Positions 35,728 to 44,349 of a DNA stretch of 64,000 bases are shown in pieces (position 1 is the stretch's first letter; each line of letters begins with the position of its first letter). The position numbers were made by a program, and so were the translations under genes. The notes under the pieces were generated by a model, which searched no databases, had not been told where the DNA came from, and was given only the letters and a program-made list of their open reading frames with translations. Source of the DNA: Sphingomonas sp. BK580. Lineage in GTDB: Bacteria; Pseudomonadota; Alphaproteobacteria; Sphingomonadales; Sphingomonadaceae. The stretch is from contig NZ_JACIAY010000001.1 of NCBI RefSeq assembly GCF_014194975.1, forward strand, positions 186,001 through 250,000, written 5' to 3'.

Positions 35728-36954
35728 ATGTCGACGTCCACCTCCCCGCTCGCCACTCCCTTCCCCGACATGGCGAGCGTCGCCGGCGTGACGCTCCGCG
35801 TCGCGCGCGCGCACTACAAGACGTGGGACCGTACCGACCTCACGCTCGCGGAGTTCGCCCCGGGCACCACCGTCGCCGGCGTGCTCACCCGCTCCAAATG
35901 CCCCTCGCCCGAGGTGGAATGGTGCCGCGCCGCGCTGGTGCTCGGCCAAGCCCGGGCGCTGGTGGTGAACGCGGGCAACTCGAACGCCTTCACCGGGCAC
36001 CGCGGGCGCGCCGCGGTCGAGGCGATCGCGGCGCAGGCGGCGGCACAGCTCGGCTGTCAGCCGTCCGACGTGTTCGTCGCCTCCACCGGGGTCATCGGCG
36101 TGCCGCTGCCGATCGACAAGGCGCAGGCCGGCGTCGCCGCCGCCTTCGCCGCGCCCGAGGCGAGCTGGCGCGACGCCGCCGAGACGATCGGTACCACCGA
36201 CACCTATCCCAAGGGCGCGAGCGCGACCGCGGTGGTCGACGGGCGCACCGTAACGATCGCGGCGATCATCAAGGGATCGGGCATGATCGCGCCCGACATG
36301 GCGACGATGCTCGGCTTCGTCTTCACCGACGCCGCCGTGGAGGCACCGTTCCTCCAGGCCGCGCTCGCCGCGGCGAACGCGCGCACCTTCTCGTGCATCA
36401 CCGTCGACGGCGACACGTCGACCAGCGACACGGTGCTCGCCTTCGCCACCGGCGCGGCGGGTAACACGCCGCTGGCCGACGACGACAGTCCCGGTGCCGA
36501 CGCCTTCCGCGCCGCGCTGGCCGACGTCTGCCGCCAGCTCGCGCTGCTGGTGGTGCGCGACGGTGAGGGCGCGACCAAGCTGATCGAGGTGACGGTCGAG
36601 GGGGCCGATAGCGACGCCTCCGCGCACCGCGTCGCGCTGTCGATCGCCAACTCGCCGCTGGTGAAGACCGCGGTCGCGGGCGAGGACGCCAACTGGGGCC
36701 GGGTGGTGATGGCGGTGGGCAAGGCAGGCGAGCCGGCCGAGCGCGACAAGCTGTCGATCCGCTTCGGCGCCACCCAGGTGGCGCACGACGGGCTCGCGGT
36801 GGAGGGCTATGACGAGGCCCCGGTCGCGGCGCATCTCAAGGGGCAGGAGGTCGAGATCGGGGTCGATCTCGGGCTCGGCGAGGGTCGCGCCACGGTGTGG
36901 ACCTGCGACCTGACGCACGGCTATATCTCGATCAACGCGGATTATCGCAGCTGA
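35728..36954 (+). CDS. argJ: bifunctional ornithine acetyltransferase / N-acetylglutamate synthase
   Basis: 408 residues. The precursor cleaves itself before Thr in KGSGMIAPDMATML, giving alpha and beta chains; the Thr is the acetyl-transfer nucleophile. The C-terminus ends in the conserved DLTHGYISINADYRS. It recycles the acetyl group in arginine biosynthesis, from N-acetylornithine to glutamate. It is divergent from the secA side with a 157-base gap and convergent with the beta-galactosidase gene, so it forms its own unit. Confidence 0.95.
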   Translation: MSTSTSPLATPFPDMASVAGVTLRVARAHYKTWDRTDLTLAEFAPGTTVAGVLTRSKCPSPEVEWCRAALVLGQARALVVNAGNSNAFTGHRGRAAVEAIAAQAAAQLGCQPSDVFVASTGVIGVPLPIDKAQAGVAAAFAAPEASWRDAAETIGTTDTYPKGASATAVVDGRTVTIAAIIKGSGMIAPDMATMLGFVFTDAAVEAPFLQAALAAANARTFSCITVDGDTSTSDTVLAFATGAAGNTPLADDDSPGADAFRAALADVCRQLALLVVRDGEGATKLIEVTVEGADSDASAHRVALSIANSPLVKTAVAGEDANWGRVVMAVGKAGEPAERDKLSIRFGATQVAHDGLAVEGYDEAPVAAHLKGQEVEIGVDLGLGEGRATVWTCDLTHGYISINADYRS

Positions 36955-37302
36955 GGCGGCGGGCGCGTTCCGAGACGGCACCGTCGCGATGGTCAGGGTC
37001 GGTGTGGAGATCATTTCCTGAAGGGGAAGGTCGCACGATTGGGAGCGCTCCCTCCACCCTTGTCAGCCGACCTAATGCCGGCCTCCATCGTGCCGCGAAC
37101 CCTTGAGCCGTCGCTATCGCGGAGCCATCGGTCGCGGCTCGGGGCCGGGATGACGGGAGTGCCGCAGTGATCCCGTGCGCGGGGAGTGACGCGCAGGGCG
37201 CGACAACGGGCGGTCGCGGGTGGTCGGCTCGGCGACACCCTTCCGTCAGGCCCGCCGGCTGACACCTCCCTCACGAGGGGAGGACCTGCGGACGCCGGCG
37301 AT
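36955..37302. repeat. 348-base gap between convergent genes with a decayed type A repeat
   Basis: No gene is supported. Around 37075-37155 the sequence tgccggcctccatcgtgccg ... ggctcggggccgggatgacgg matches a type A element in the reverse sense but has lost much of its pairing. The rest shows no clear structure. The position between argJ and the GH2 gene, which point towards each other, suits a terminator region. Confidence 0.5.
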
Positions 37303-40188
37303 TCAGTCCGCGCCGAGCGTCACCTCCCCGGCGATCCCCGCCGGCGCCGCGCCCTCGACCAGCAGCAGCACGACCCGCTCGCCGCTCCCCGCCGGCACCC
37401 GCGCCTCGATCGGGGCCGGCGCCGCGTCGCGCTTGCTCGCGATCGGGCGACCGTCGACGAACAGGTCGGCGCGGCCCGCGACCGACTCGAAGCGGATGAA
37501 CCCGCCCTCGGCGCCGACGCGTCGCCACGGCCGCACCACCGCGCGCCACGCGTGCCAGTCCGCGCCCGCCTCGCCGGGCACGAGCGCGCCGGGGCGGACG
37601 AACGCCCAGCTGTTGTTGTCGCCGTCCGGCGGTGCGGCGTCCGCGGCGGGGCGCTCGCGCAGCGCGGGCGAGCGGCGCCACTCGGCCAAAGGCTGGGCGC
37701 GACGCTGCTCCGGCCAGTTGGCGGGCGGCGCGACCGCGCGCCGGTCGACCGTGGCGCGCGCGCTTCGAAGCCCCGGCGCGGTCGCGGTCAGCGTCACCGC
37801 CCCACCCCCCGCGGCCGCGCGCACGATCACCTGCGCCAGGCCGTTGAACAGGCTGCGCGAGTCACCCTGCTCGGGTTCGTGGCTGTTGGGATCGCCGTTG
37901 CCCAGGCCGATGATCTCGGCACCGCTCACGCCGAAGCGCACCGGCAGGTTGGCGGTGGGCACGTGGCGACCGCGTGAGTCGATCGCGTCAACCGTCACCG
38001 GGAGCGAGTCCTCGCCGTCGCCGAACATCACGCGCCGTGCCGGAGTGAGCCGCAGCGCCACCGGCGCGCCCGCGGTCTCGTGCGCCGCCCTCGCCACCTC
38101 GCGTCCGCCACGCCGCGCCACCGCCTCGATCCGGCCGGACGCGTAGGGCACCTGCCACTCGTTGCCCATGATCCGGTCGACCCGCTGCGTGCCGAGCGCG
38201 CGGCCGTTGAGCGACAGCGTCACCTCCTCGGCGTTGCTCATCACCAGCACGCGGACGGCCTGCCCCTCGCGCCCCGGCCAGGTCCAGTGCGGCGCGATCG
38301 AGACGACCGCGGCGTCGTCGACCCAGTGCGCGCGGTGCACGTCATGGGCGGTCTTGGGGAAGCCGCACAGGTCCATGATGCCGAAGAAGCTGGAGATCGT
38401 CGGCCAGGCATACGGCGTCGGCTCGCCGTGATAGTCGAAGCCGGTCCAGGTGAAGCCGCCCGCGACGAAGCGCCGCTCCGCGATCGCGCGCCAGGTCGCG
38501 CGGTGCGTCCCGCCCCAGCTCGCCGCCTCGTCGTCGTAGGAGGAGATGACGTGGCGCGCAGGGTCACTGGCATAGGCGCCGCGCGTCTCGAACGCGCTGG
38601 TGTCCTCCGAGCTGGTCATCGCGCGCGTCGGGAACAGCCGGTGGAACCGGTCGTAGTCGCCTTGGTAATAGTTGAACCCGGTGACGTCGACGACGCTCGA
38701 CACGCTGTCGGGCTCGAAGAAGGCGCCGTTCATCGCCGCGGTCACCGGGCGGCTGTCGTCGAGCGCGCGGACCTCGTGCGCCATCCGCCGCACCATCTCG
38801 ACACCGGCGGGGGTGCCCTGCATCGGCTCCTCGTTGAACACCGACCAGAGGATCACCGAGGGATGGTTGCGGTCGCGCCGCACCAGCCAGCGCAGCTGCG
38901 CCATATAGTCTGGCGCGGGGTTAAACTGGCGGTTCTCGTCCATGACGAGGAAGCCGAGCTCGTCGCAGAGGTCGAGGAACTCCGCGGCGGGGGCATTGTG
39001 CGAGCAGCGGATCGCGTTGCAGCCGATCGCCTTCAGCCGCTCGAGCCGCCAGCGGTGAAGCGAGTCGGGCAACGCGACGCCGACCCCGGCGTGGTCCTGG
39101 TGCAGGCAGACGCCCTTCAGCTTCACCGGGCGATCGTTGAGGAAGAAGCCCTGTTCGGCGTCGAAGCGCGCGGTGCGGAAGCCGACCCGGGTGCGGCGCT
39201 CGTCGGCGATGCCGTCACCGGTGACGCGCGTGACGACGGTGTAGAGCGTCGGCCGCTCGACCGACCATGACAGCGGGGTACCGATCGACAGCGTCAGCCG
39301 CGCTACCGCCTCGTCCAGCGCGGTGACGGTCGCCCCGGTCTCGCCGCGCGCGACCTCGCGCCCATCGGGATCGAGCAGCCGCACCTCGACCCGCACCGCG
39401 CGATCGTCGCGCGCGACGCTGGTGAGCGTCACCGCCACCGGCACCTGCCACGCACCATCCGCACCGCGGCGCGGATCGCAGTGGACCCCGTCGCTCGCGA
39501 TCGAGACGGGCGGCCGGCGCACCAGCCAAGCGTGGCGGTAGAGGCCGGCGCCCTCGTACCACCAGCCCTCCATCGCCTCCGCGTCGACCCGGACCGCGAC
39601 GGTGTTGAGCTCGTCGCCGAAGCGCGCGAACGGGGTCAGGTCGACGTAGACGCTCGTGTAGCCCGACCAGTGGTGCGCCACGACGCTGCCGTTGACCCAG
39701 ACCGTGGCGTTGGTGGCGATGCCGTCGAGGTGAAGCTCGATCCGCTGCCCGCGGTCGTGCGCGTCGAGCGCGAAGTGGCGGCGGTACCAGCCGATCCCGC
39801 GCGGGCGATAACCCTGCGCGACGTTGGCGCTCTCGACGAACGGCTGCGCCGAGGCCCAGTCGTGCGGCAGGCGGACCCGCTGCCAGTCGCTGTCGTCATA
39901 GTCGATCGCCGCCGCGCCTTGCGCGTTGCCGGCCTTGACGCTGAGATAGGTGGCATTGTGCGTGTCGAGCCGCGGCGGCGCGATATCGCCCTCGTGGAAG
40001 AGCCAGCCGCGCTCGAGCCGCACCCGCGTGGGATCGCCGACGAAGGCCCGCGGCGGCAGCGCGTCGACGGGCGCGGGCATCGGCAGACCGTCGCCCGGGT
40101 CGCGGTCGCGCGGGCGCGCGGTGGCGAGCGGCGCGCCCGCGACCGTCGCGAGCGCGGCGGTACCGCGCAGCAGGTCACGCCGCCGCAT
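37303..40188 (-). CDS. GH2 beta-galactosidase (DUF4982-type), exported
   Basis: 961 residues. A twin-arginine-like signal (MRRRDLLRGTAALATVAGA) is followed by a GH2 sugar-binding domain (LPHDW), an Ig-like domain and a TIM barrel. The acid/base is Glu453 (SVFNEEP); the probable nucleophile is Glu528 (SSEDTSAF), with WTGFDYHGEP beyond. C-terminal Ig-like/DUF4982 domains follow. Beta-glucuronidase is less likely given the FDYHGEP block. It would remove terminal beta-galactose in the periplasm. Its ATG shares one base with the stop of the GntR gene upstream (TGATG), so regulator and enzyme are co-translated. It is divergent from the rest of the glycan locus. Confidence 0.83.
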   Translation of the reverse strand: MRRRDLLRGTAALATVAGAPLATARPRDRDPGDGLPMPAPVDALPPRAFVGDPTRVRLERGWLFHEGDIAPPRLDTHNATYLSVKAGNAQGAAAIDYDDSDWQRVRLPHDWASAQPFVESANVAQGYRPRGIGWYRRHFALDAHDRGQRIELHLDGIATNATVWVNGSVVAHHWSGYTSVYVDLTPFARFGDELNTVAVRVDAEAMEGWWYEGAGLYRHAWLVRRPPVSIASDGVHCDPRRGADGAWQVPVAVTLTSVARDDRAVRVEVRLLDPDGREVARGETGATVTALDEAVARLTLSIGTPLSWSVERPTLYTVVTRVTGDGIADERRTRVGFRTARFDAEQGFFLNDRPVKLKGVCLHQDHAGVGVALPDSLHRWRLERLKAIGCNAIRCSHNAPAAEFLDLCDELGFLVMDENRQFNPAPDYMAQLRWLVRRDRNHPSVILWSVFNEEPMQGTPAGVEMVRRMAHEVRALDDSRPVTAAMNGAFFEPDSVSSVVDVTGFNYYQGDYDRFHRLFPTRAMTSSEDTSAFETRGAYASDPARHVISSYDDEAASWGGTHRATWRAIAERRFVAGGFTWTGFDYHGEPTPYAWPTISSFFGIMDLCGFPKTAHDVHRAHWVDDAAVVSIAPHWTWPGREGQAVRVLVMSNAEEVTLSLNGRALGTQRVDRIMGNEWQVPYASGRIEAVARRGGREVARAAHETAGAPVALRLTPARRVMFGDGEDSLPVTVDAIDSRGRHVPTANLPVRFGVSGAEIIGLGNGDPNSHEPEQGDSRSLFNGLAQVIVRAAAGGGAVTLTATAPGLRSARATVDRRAVAPPANWPEQRRAQPLAEWRRSPALRERPAADAAPPDGDNNSWAFVRPGALVPGEAGADWHAWRAVVRPWRRVGAEGGFIRFESVAGRADLFVDGRPIASKRDAAPAPIEARVPAGSGERVVLLLVEGAAPAGIAGEVTLGAD

Positions 40189-40925
40189 CAGAGATCGGAC
40201 AGTTCGGCCACGAAGTCGTAGGCGTCGCCGCGGTAGTAAGAGCGAGTGAACTCCACCGCGCGCCCGTCGCGCAGGAATCCGCGCCGCTCGATCAGCAGGC
40301 CGGCATGCCCCGATTCGACGCCGAGCATCCGCGCGTGCTCGCCCCCGAACGGCACCGCGCGCAGCCGCTGCAGCGCGCGCGCCGGCCGGCTGCCCGCCGC
40401 CTGGAGCGCGGTGTAGAGCGAGTCCCCCACCGCCTCGGCCGAGGGCAGGCAGTAGCCCGCGATCGTCGAGAGCTCGAGTGCCATCGGCTCGTCGTCGGCG
40501 CTGCGCAGCCGGTGGAAGCGGTACACCGCCGCGCCCGGCGACAGGCCGAGCGCCATCGACTCCTCCGGGCTCACCGTGCCCGCCGCGCGCAGGATCCACT
40601 GGCTCGACGCGGTCTTGCCGCGCGCCGCCATGTCCTCGGTGAAGGACGAGAGTTTGGAGAAGCTCTTCTCAACCCGCCCCGCGACGAAGGTGCCCGCGCC
40701 GCGGCGCCGAGTGAGCAATCCCTCCTCGACCAGGCCGCCGATCGCCTTGCGCACCGTGATGCGCGACACGTCATATTCCACCGCGAGGTCGCGCTCGGCC
40801 GGGATCGCGTCGCCCTGCTGGAGCTTGCCGCCGCCGATGCCGTCGCGAATGACCTGTTGTAGCTGGAGGTAGAGTGGCGCCGCATTGCCCCGCCGGAACT
40901 TTCCGATCTCCTCGGCGAACCCCAT
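40188..40925 (-). CDS. GntR-family regulator with UTRA domain (HutC/NagR subfamily)
   Basis: 245 residues from the ATG at 40925, chosen for GGGGAG 6 bases upstream. N-terminal winged helix: PLYLQLQQVIRDGI ... VSRITVRKAIGGLVEEGLL. The UTRA effector domain ends LLIERRGFLRDGRAVEFTRSYYRGDAYDF. This subfamily senses sugar phosphates or amino sugar derivatives; NagR-type members respond to GlcN-6-P or GlcNAc-6-P, fitting a locus that releases GlcNAc. It is divergent from the TonB-dependent receptor and probably represses both directions from the shared intergenic region. The effector is inferred, not seen. Confidence 0.88.
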   Translation of the reverse strand: MGFAEEIGKFRRGNAAPLYLQLQQVIRDGIGGGKLQQGDAIPAERDLAVEYDVSRITVRKAIGGLVEEGLLTRRRGAGTFVAGRVEKSFSKLSSFTEDMAARGKTASSQWILRAAGTVSPEESMALGLSPGAAVYRFHRLRSADDEPMALELSTIAGYCLPSAEAVGDSLYTALQAAGSRPARALQRLRAVPFGGEHARMLGVESGHAGLLIERRGFLRDGRAVEFTRSYYRGDAYDFVAELSDL

Positions 40926-41109
40926 TCTCTTCTCCCCCTGCCGGCCGATCGTCGCCGGATCACCGTAGCGTACCGGAACAGGTCCAGCGCCACAATCGCC
41001 GGCGTCCCAACGATAGAACCACTTGGCGCCGGCCCGACCGCGCCGTCGGTCGACGCGGGCTGCTCGATAAAATCTAGCGTCCGTCGACACTTACTGAAAC
41101 GTGTTTGCC

Positions 41110-41161
41110 ACGTAACCAAAGTGCAATTTTTTGTCGCATGATTGGTATACTTTGGTTATAC
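41110..41161. promoter_or_regulatory. candidate GntR operator and promoter region of the glycan locus
   Basis: An AT-rich island in the 343-base divergent gap carries ACGTAACCAA (41110-41119) and, on the other strand sense, TTGGTATAC (41142-41150) and TTGGTTATAC (41152-41161). TATACT at 41146-41151 could be a -10 box. GTATAC-type sites resemble those of HutC-subfamily GntR proteins. The same ACGTAACCAA recurs before the hexosaminidase gene. The rest of the gap shows nothing else recognisable. Confidence 0.5.
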
Positions 41162-41268
41162 AATGTTGAAATCGCAGGAGCGGGGTCAACCCGACGCGCG
41201 GTCGCGGGGCGAACACGGCTTTTCACATCGGGCGAGCGGTCAGGGCCGGCTCGTTCAAAGGGGAGAAC

Positions 41269-44076
41269 ATGACGATGCGTATGCGGCAATTGGTCCTACT
41301 CTCGACCGCGCTGACCGGCCTCGCCGGCACCGCGCAGGCGCAGCAGACCCCGCCCTCGACGACCCCGCCGAGCGAGGCCGCTCCGCCGGTCGACACATCG
41401 GGTGACGCCACCGGCGAGGACGTCGTCGTCACCGGCTATGCGCGCAGTCTCCGCCAGGCGATCGAGGTGAAGCGCAGTGCCAACGCGGTGGTGGACGCGA
41501 TCTCGGCCGAGGACATCGGCAAGTTCCCCGATCGCAACGTCGCCGAGTCGCTCGCCCACATCCCCGGCGTGTCGATCGACCGCCGCTTCGGCGAGGGCGA
41601 GAAGGTCGCGATCCTCGGCACCGACCCGGCGCTCAACCGCATGCTGCTCGACGGCCACGCGCTCGCCTCGGCCGACTGGGGCGGCAACGACAACGACCCG
41701 TCCAGCCGTACCTTCAACTATTCGCTGCTCGCGCCCGAGCTGGTCGACCGGCTCGAGGTCTACAAGTCGCCGGAGGCACGGCTCGAGGACGGCAGCCTCG
41801 GCGGCACGGTGATCGTGCGCACGCGCCGGCCGCTGGAGCTGGAGGCCAACTCGCTGTTCGGCTCGGGCGGCTACACGTACAACGACCGCTCGGACAAGGG
41901 CAGCGTCCGCGGCTCGGGGCTGTACAGCTGGAAGAACAAGGACGAGACCTTCGGCTTCCTGGTCGCCGCCACCTATGACAAGCAGCAGCTGGTCCGCGCC
42001 GGCGTCGAGTTCTTCGGCTATGACAATAGCGCGCCCAACGCCGACGGCACGTACAACAGTCCCTTCGTCAATCGCGACAGCGCCACCGGTGCGCTCAGCC
42101 TGAAGAACCCGAACGCGACGATCAGCGGCGGCACGATCTCGGACCTGTACAAGGCGGCCTCGCCGTTCGGCATCAACTACGCCTATTTTCAGCAGCAGCG
42201 CGAGCGCACGAGCGTCTCGGGAACGGTGCAGTACCGCCCCGCCAGCAACCTGACGCTGACCCTGAACGGCCTGCACATCAACGGCAATTACAACAACTAC
42301 AGCCAGGCGATGTACACCATCCCGGGCGCGTGGAGCGGCGCGGACCTGCAATCGGCGACGATCTCGAACGGGCTCGTCACCGCGGCATCGTTCGGGGCGG
42401 CGACCAGCCAGCGCAACGCGCAGGTCGATACGTTGGTGCGAGCGACCAAGCTGAAGACCGACAATCTCAACTTCTTCGCCGACTGGGAAGGCGATGACGG
42501 CGCCAAGGTGACGTTCCTCGGCGGGTGGAGCAAGGCGACCGGCGGGCGCAACCCGGAATATCTGTTCAACGTGCAGACCAAGCTGCCGTTCAGCTACGCG
42601 ATCAGCCCCACCACGGCCGAGGTGAACTATACCGGTGACCTGACCAACCCGGCCAATTACTTCACCAACCCGCAGAACAACCCGGTCACGATCGAGGGCG
42701 TGCCCTACAACGTGAACGGCACGCAGCTGAACGCGGCGCAGATCGGCGGCCTCGACTACAGCGTCACCACCGACCGCGACATCTTCGGCGACTTCGACGC
42801 GACCGTCCCGCTCGGCGACGGCTTCTTCAAGCAGGTGCTGATCGGCGCACGGATCACCGATCACGTCAACAAGATCGACGCGCGCGGCATCAACACCTAC
42901 CTGACCACGTCTAAGCTCGGCTCCGAGCTTGGTGTCACCACGCTGACCACGCCCGACGGCATCTTCGACGGCTCGGGCGGGTCGGGGTCGGCGACCCAAT
43001 ACCTCAACCTGCCGCGCGACGCGGTGATCGATATCCTGGCGAACAGCATCAACACGCCGCTGTTCACCAAGGTCGGCGGTTCGACCCGCGTCGAGGAGCG
43101 CACCGCCGCCAGCTACGTCCAGGTCAACTTCGACCAGGGCGGCCTGCGCGGCAATCTCGGCGGGCGGCTCGTGTACACGCGCGACGTCTCCTATTACGCG
43201 CTGTCGCTGCCGACGCTGGACAATCCCAATCCGGTCCCGGTGCCGACCAGCACCTCGACCGACTATCTGAAGTTCCTGCCCGCGCTCAACGTCGCCTACG
43301 AGATCAACCCGCAGGTCATCGTGCGCGGCGCGGTGGCCAAGGTGATCTCGCGTCCGCGCTATCAGGACCTCGCGGCGTCGATCACGCAGAACGACGTCAC
43401 CTTCGACGCGGGCGGCGGCAACCCGAACCTGAAGCCCTATGAGTCGACCAACTACGAGGTGACCGCGGAATTCTACCCGCGCGCGGGCGCGCTGCTGTCG
43501 CTGGAACTGTATCGCCGCGAGATCGGCAACTACATCCTGTCGACCACGCTCAACAACCAGAGCTTCTACAATTCCCTCGAGGGCCGGGTGATCAACACCT
43601 ATCGCCTCTCCAGCCCGATCAACGCGGGCAAGGCCAAGGTGAACGGCGTGCTGGTCAACGGCCAGGCGGAGATCTGGGGTGGGTTCGGCATCCAGGCCAA
43701 CTACGCCTATCAGGACAGCTCGACCTCGGTGATCCCGGGCGTCGACGGCGAACTGAACCTGCCTTACCTCTCGAAGCACACGGTCAACGTCATCCCCTAT
43801 TTCGAGAAGGGACCGTTCCAGGCGCGGGTTAGCTACAATTATCGCTCGTCCTACTTCCGCGCGATCGGCCGCCTCAACTCGTTCGAGATGGTCGCGCCGT
43901 ACAACCAGCTTGACGCCTCGGCCTCGCTCGCGCTGACGCCGAACATCTCGCTCACCGTCAACGCGCAGAACCTGCTGGACGAGACCTACCTGCAATATAG
44001 CGGCACGCGCGACCGCCCGTCGGCCTTCTACAAGAACGGCCGCACCTTCGTGGGGAGTGTCACCTTCCGGATGTGA
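41269..44076 (+). CDS. TonB-dependent receptor for glycan uptake
   Basis: 935 residues. The signal peptide ends AGTAQAQ; the TonB box region is EDVVVTGYARSL; the plug (about 50-190) contains IGKFPDRNVAESLAHIPGVSIDR; a 22-strand-type barrel ends VGSVTFRM. It resembles the sphingomonad/xanthomonad receptors found beside glycoside hydrolases. It would import oligosaccharides across the outer membrane, powered by TonB-ExbBD, so the exported glycosidases encoded next can trim them in the periplasm. GGGGAG lies 4-5 bases before the first ATG. It lacks the N-terminal carboxypeptidase-like domain of the receptor at 59575-62733. Confidence 0.9.
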   Translation: MTMRMRQLVLLSTALTGLAGTAQAQQTPPSTTPPSEAAPPVDTSGDATGEDVVVTGYARSLRQAIEVKRSANAVVDAISAEDIGKFPDRNVAESLAHIPGVSIDRRFGEGEKVAILGTDPALNRMLLDGHALASADWGGNDNDPSSRTFNYSLLAPELVDRLEVYKSPEARLEDGSLGGTVIVRTRRPLELEANSLFGSGGYTYNDRSDKGSVRGSGLYSWKNKDETFGFLVAATYDKQQLVRAGVEFFGYDNSAPNADGTYNSPFVNRDSATGALSLKNPNATISGGTISDLYKAASPFGINYAYFQQQRERTSVSGTVQYRPASNLTLTLNGLHINGNYNNYSQAMYTIPGAWSGADLQSATISNGLVTAASFGAATSQRNAQVDTLVRATKLKTDNLNFFADWEGDDGAKVTFLGGWSKATGGRNPEYLFNVQTKLPFSYAISPTTAEVNYTGDLTNPANYFTNPQNNPVTIEGVPYNVNGTQLNAAQIGGLDYSVTTDRDIFGDFDATVPLGDGFFKQVLIGARITDHVNKIDARGINTYLTTSKLGSELGVTTLTTPDGIFDGSGGSGSATQYLNLPRDAVIDILANSINTPLFTKVGGSTRVEERTAASYVQVNFDQGGLRGNLGGRLVYTRDVSYYALSLPTLDNPNPVPVPTSTSTDYLKFLPALNVAYEINPQVIVRGAVAKVISRPRYQDLAASITQNDVTFDAGGGNPNLKPYESTNYEVTAEFYPRAGALLSLELYRREIGNYILSTTLNNQSFYNSLEGRVINTYRLSSPINAGKAKVNGVLVNGQAEIWGGFGIQANYAYQDSSTSVIPGVDGELNLPYLSKHTVNVIPYFEKGPFQARVSYNYRSSYFRAIGRLNSFEMVAPYNQLDASASLALTPNISLTVNAQNLLDETYLQYSGTRDRPSAFYKNGRTFVGSVTFRM

Positions 44077-44094
44077 GTTCGGCTGCCATAGCTG

Positions 44095-44185
44095 TCGCCC
44101 CGGCGGAAGCCGGGGCCCAGGTGGGAAGGCCGGAGTGGGAGCCACCAACCTCGCCCAACTGGACCCCGGCTTCCGACGGGGCGGC
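44095..44185. repeat. composite palindromic repeat, type C
   Basis: The first hairpin CCCCGGC-GGAA-GCCGGGG (44098-44115) is followed by cccaggtggg and, about 50 bases later, a second, imperfect stem (accccggc / gacggggc). Copies lie at 53401-53488 and 55856-55936. It lies between the receptor and the hexosaminidase gene, in a 273-base gap that otherwise holds the operator-like site at 44321-44340. Confidence 0.72.
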
Positions 44186-44320
44186 AGTAAGCGAGCGCGG
44201 TTGCGCTCTTCCCATAGCTCCGGCTCTCCCCACGGGGTGATGCCATCTCCCCCAGACCGCAGCCTTTCTTTTTATGGCCGAGGCATGGACGCCCGGCGGC
44301 GCATCGGTCATGATACCTCT

Positions 44321-44340
44321 TAATACCAAAACGTAACCAA
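44321..44340. promoter_or_regulatory. candidate operator before the hexosaminidase gene
   Basis: Two directly repeated half-sites, ATACCAA (44323-44329) and TAACCAA (44334-44340), one helical turn apart, lie 10 bases before the ATG. The 10-mer ACGTAACCAA is identical to that at 41110-41119. This suggests that the GntR regulator controls the hexosaminidase operon separately from the receptor. Confidence 0.45.
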
Positions 44341-44349
44341 GGGGTGGGC

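Noticed and set aside
37303..40188. Beta-glucuronidase as the function of the leftward GH2 enzyme
   Set aside because: The WTGFDYHGEP block, SSEDTSAF nucleophile region and C-terminal Ig-like/DUF4982 part fit beta-galactosidase-type GH2 better.
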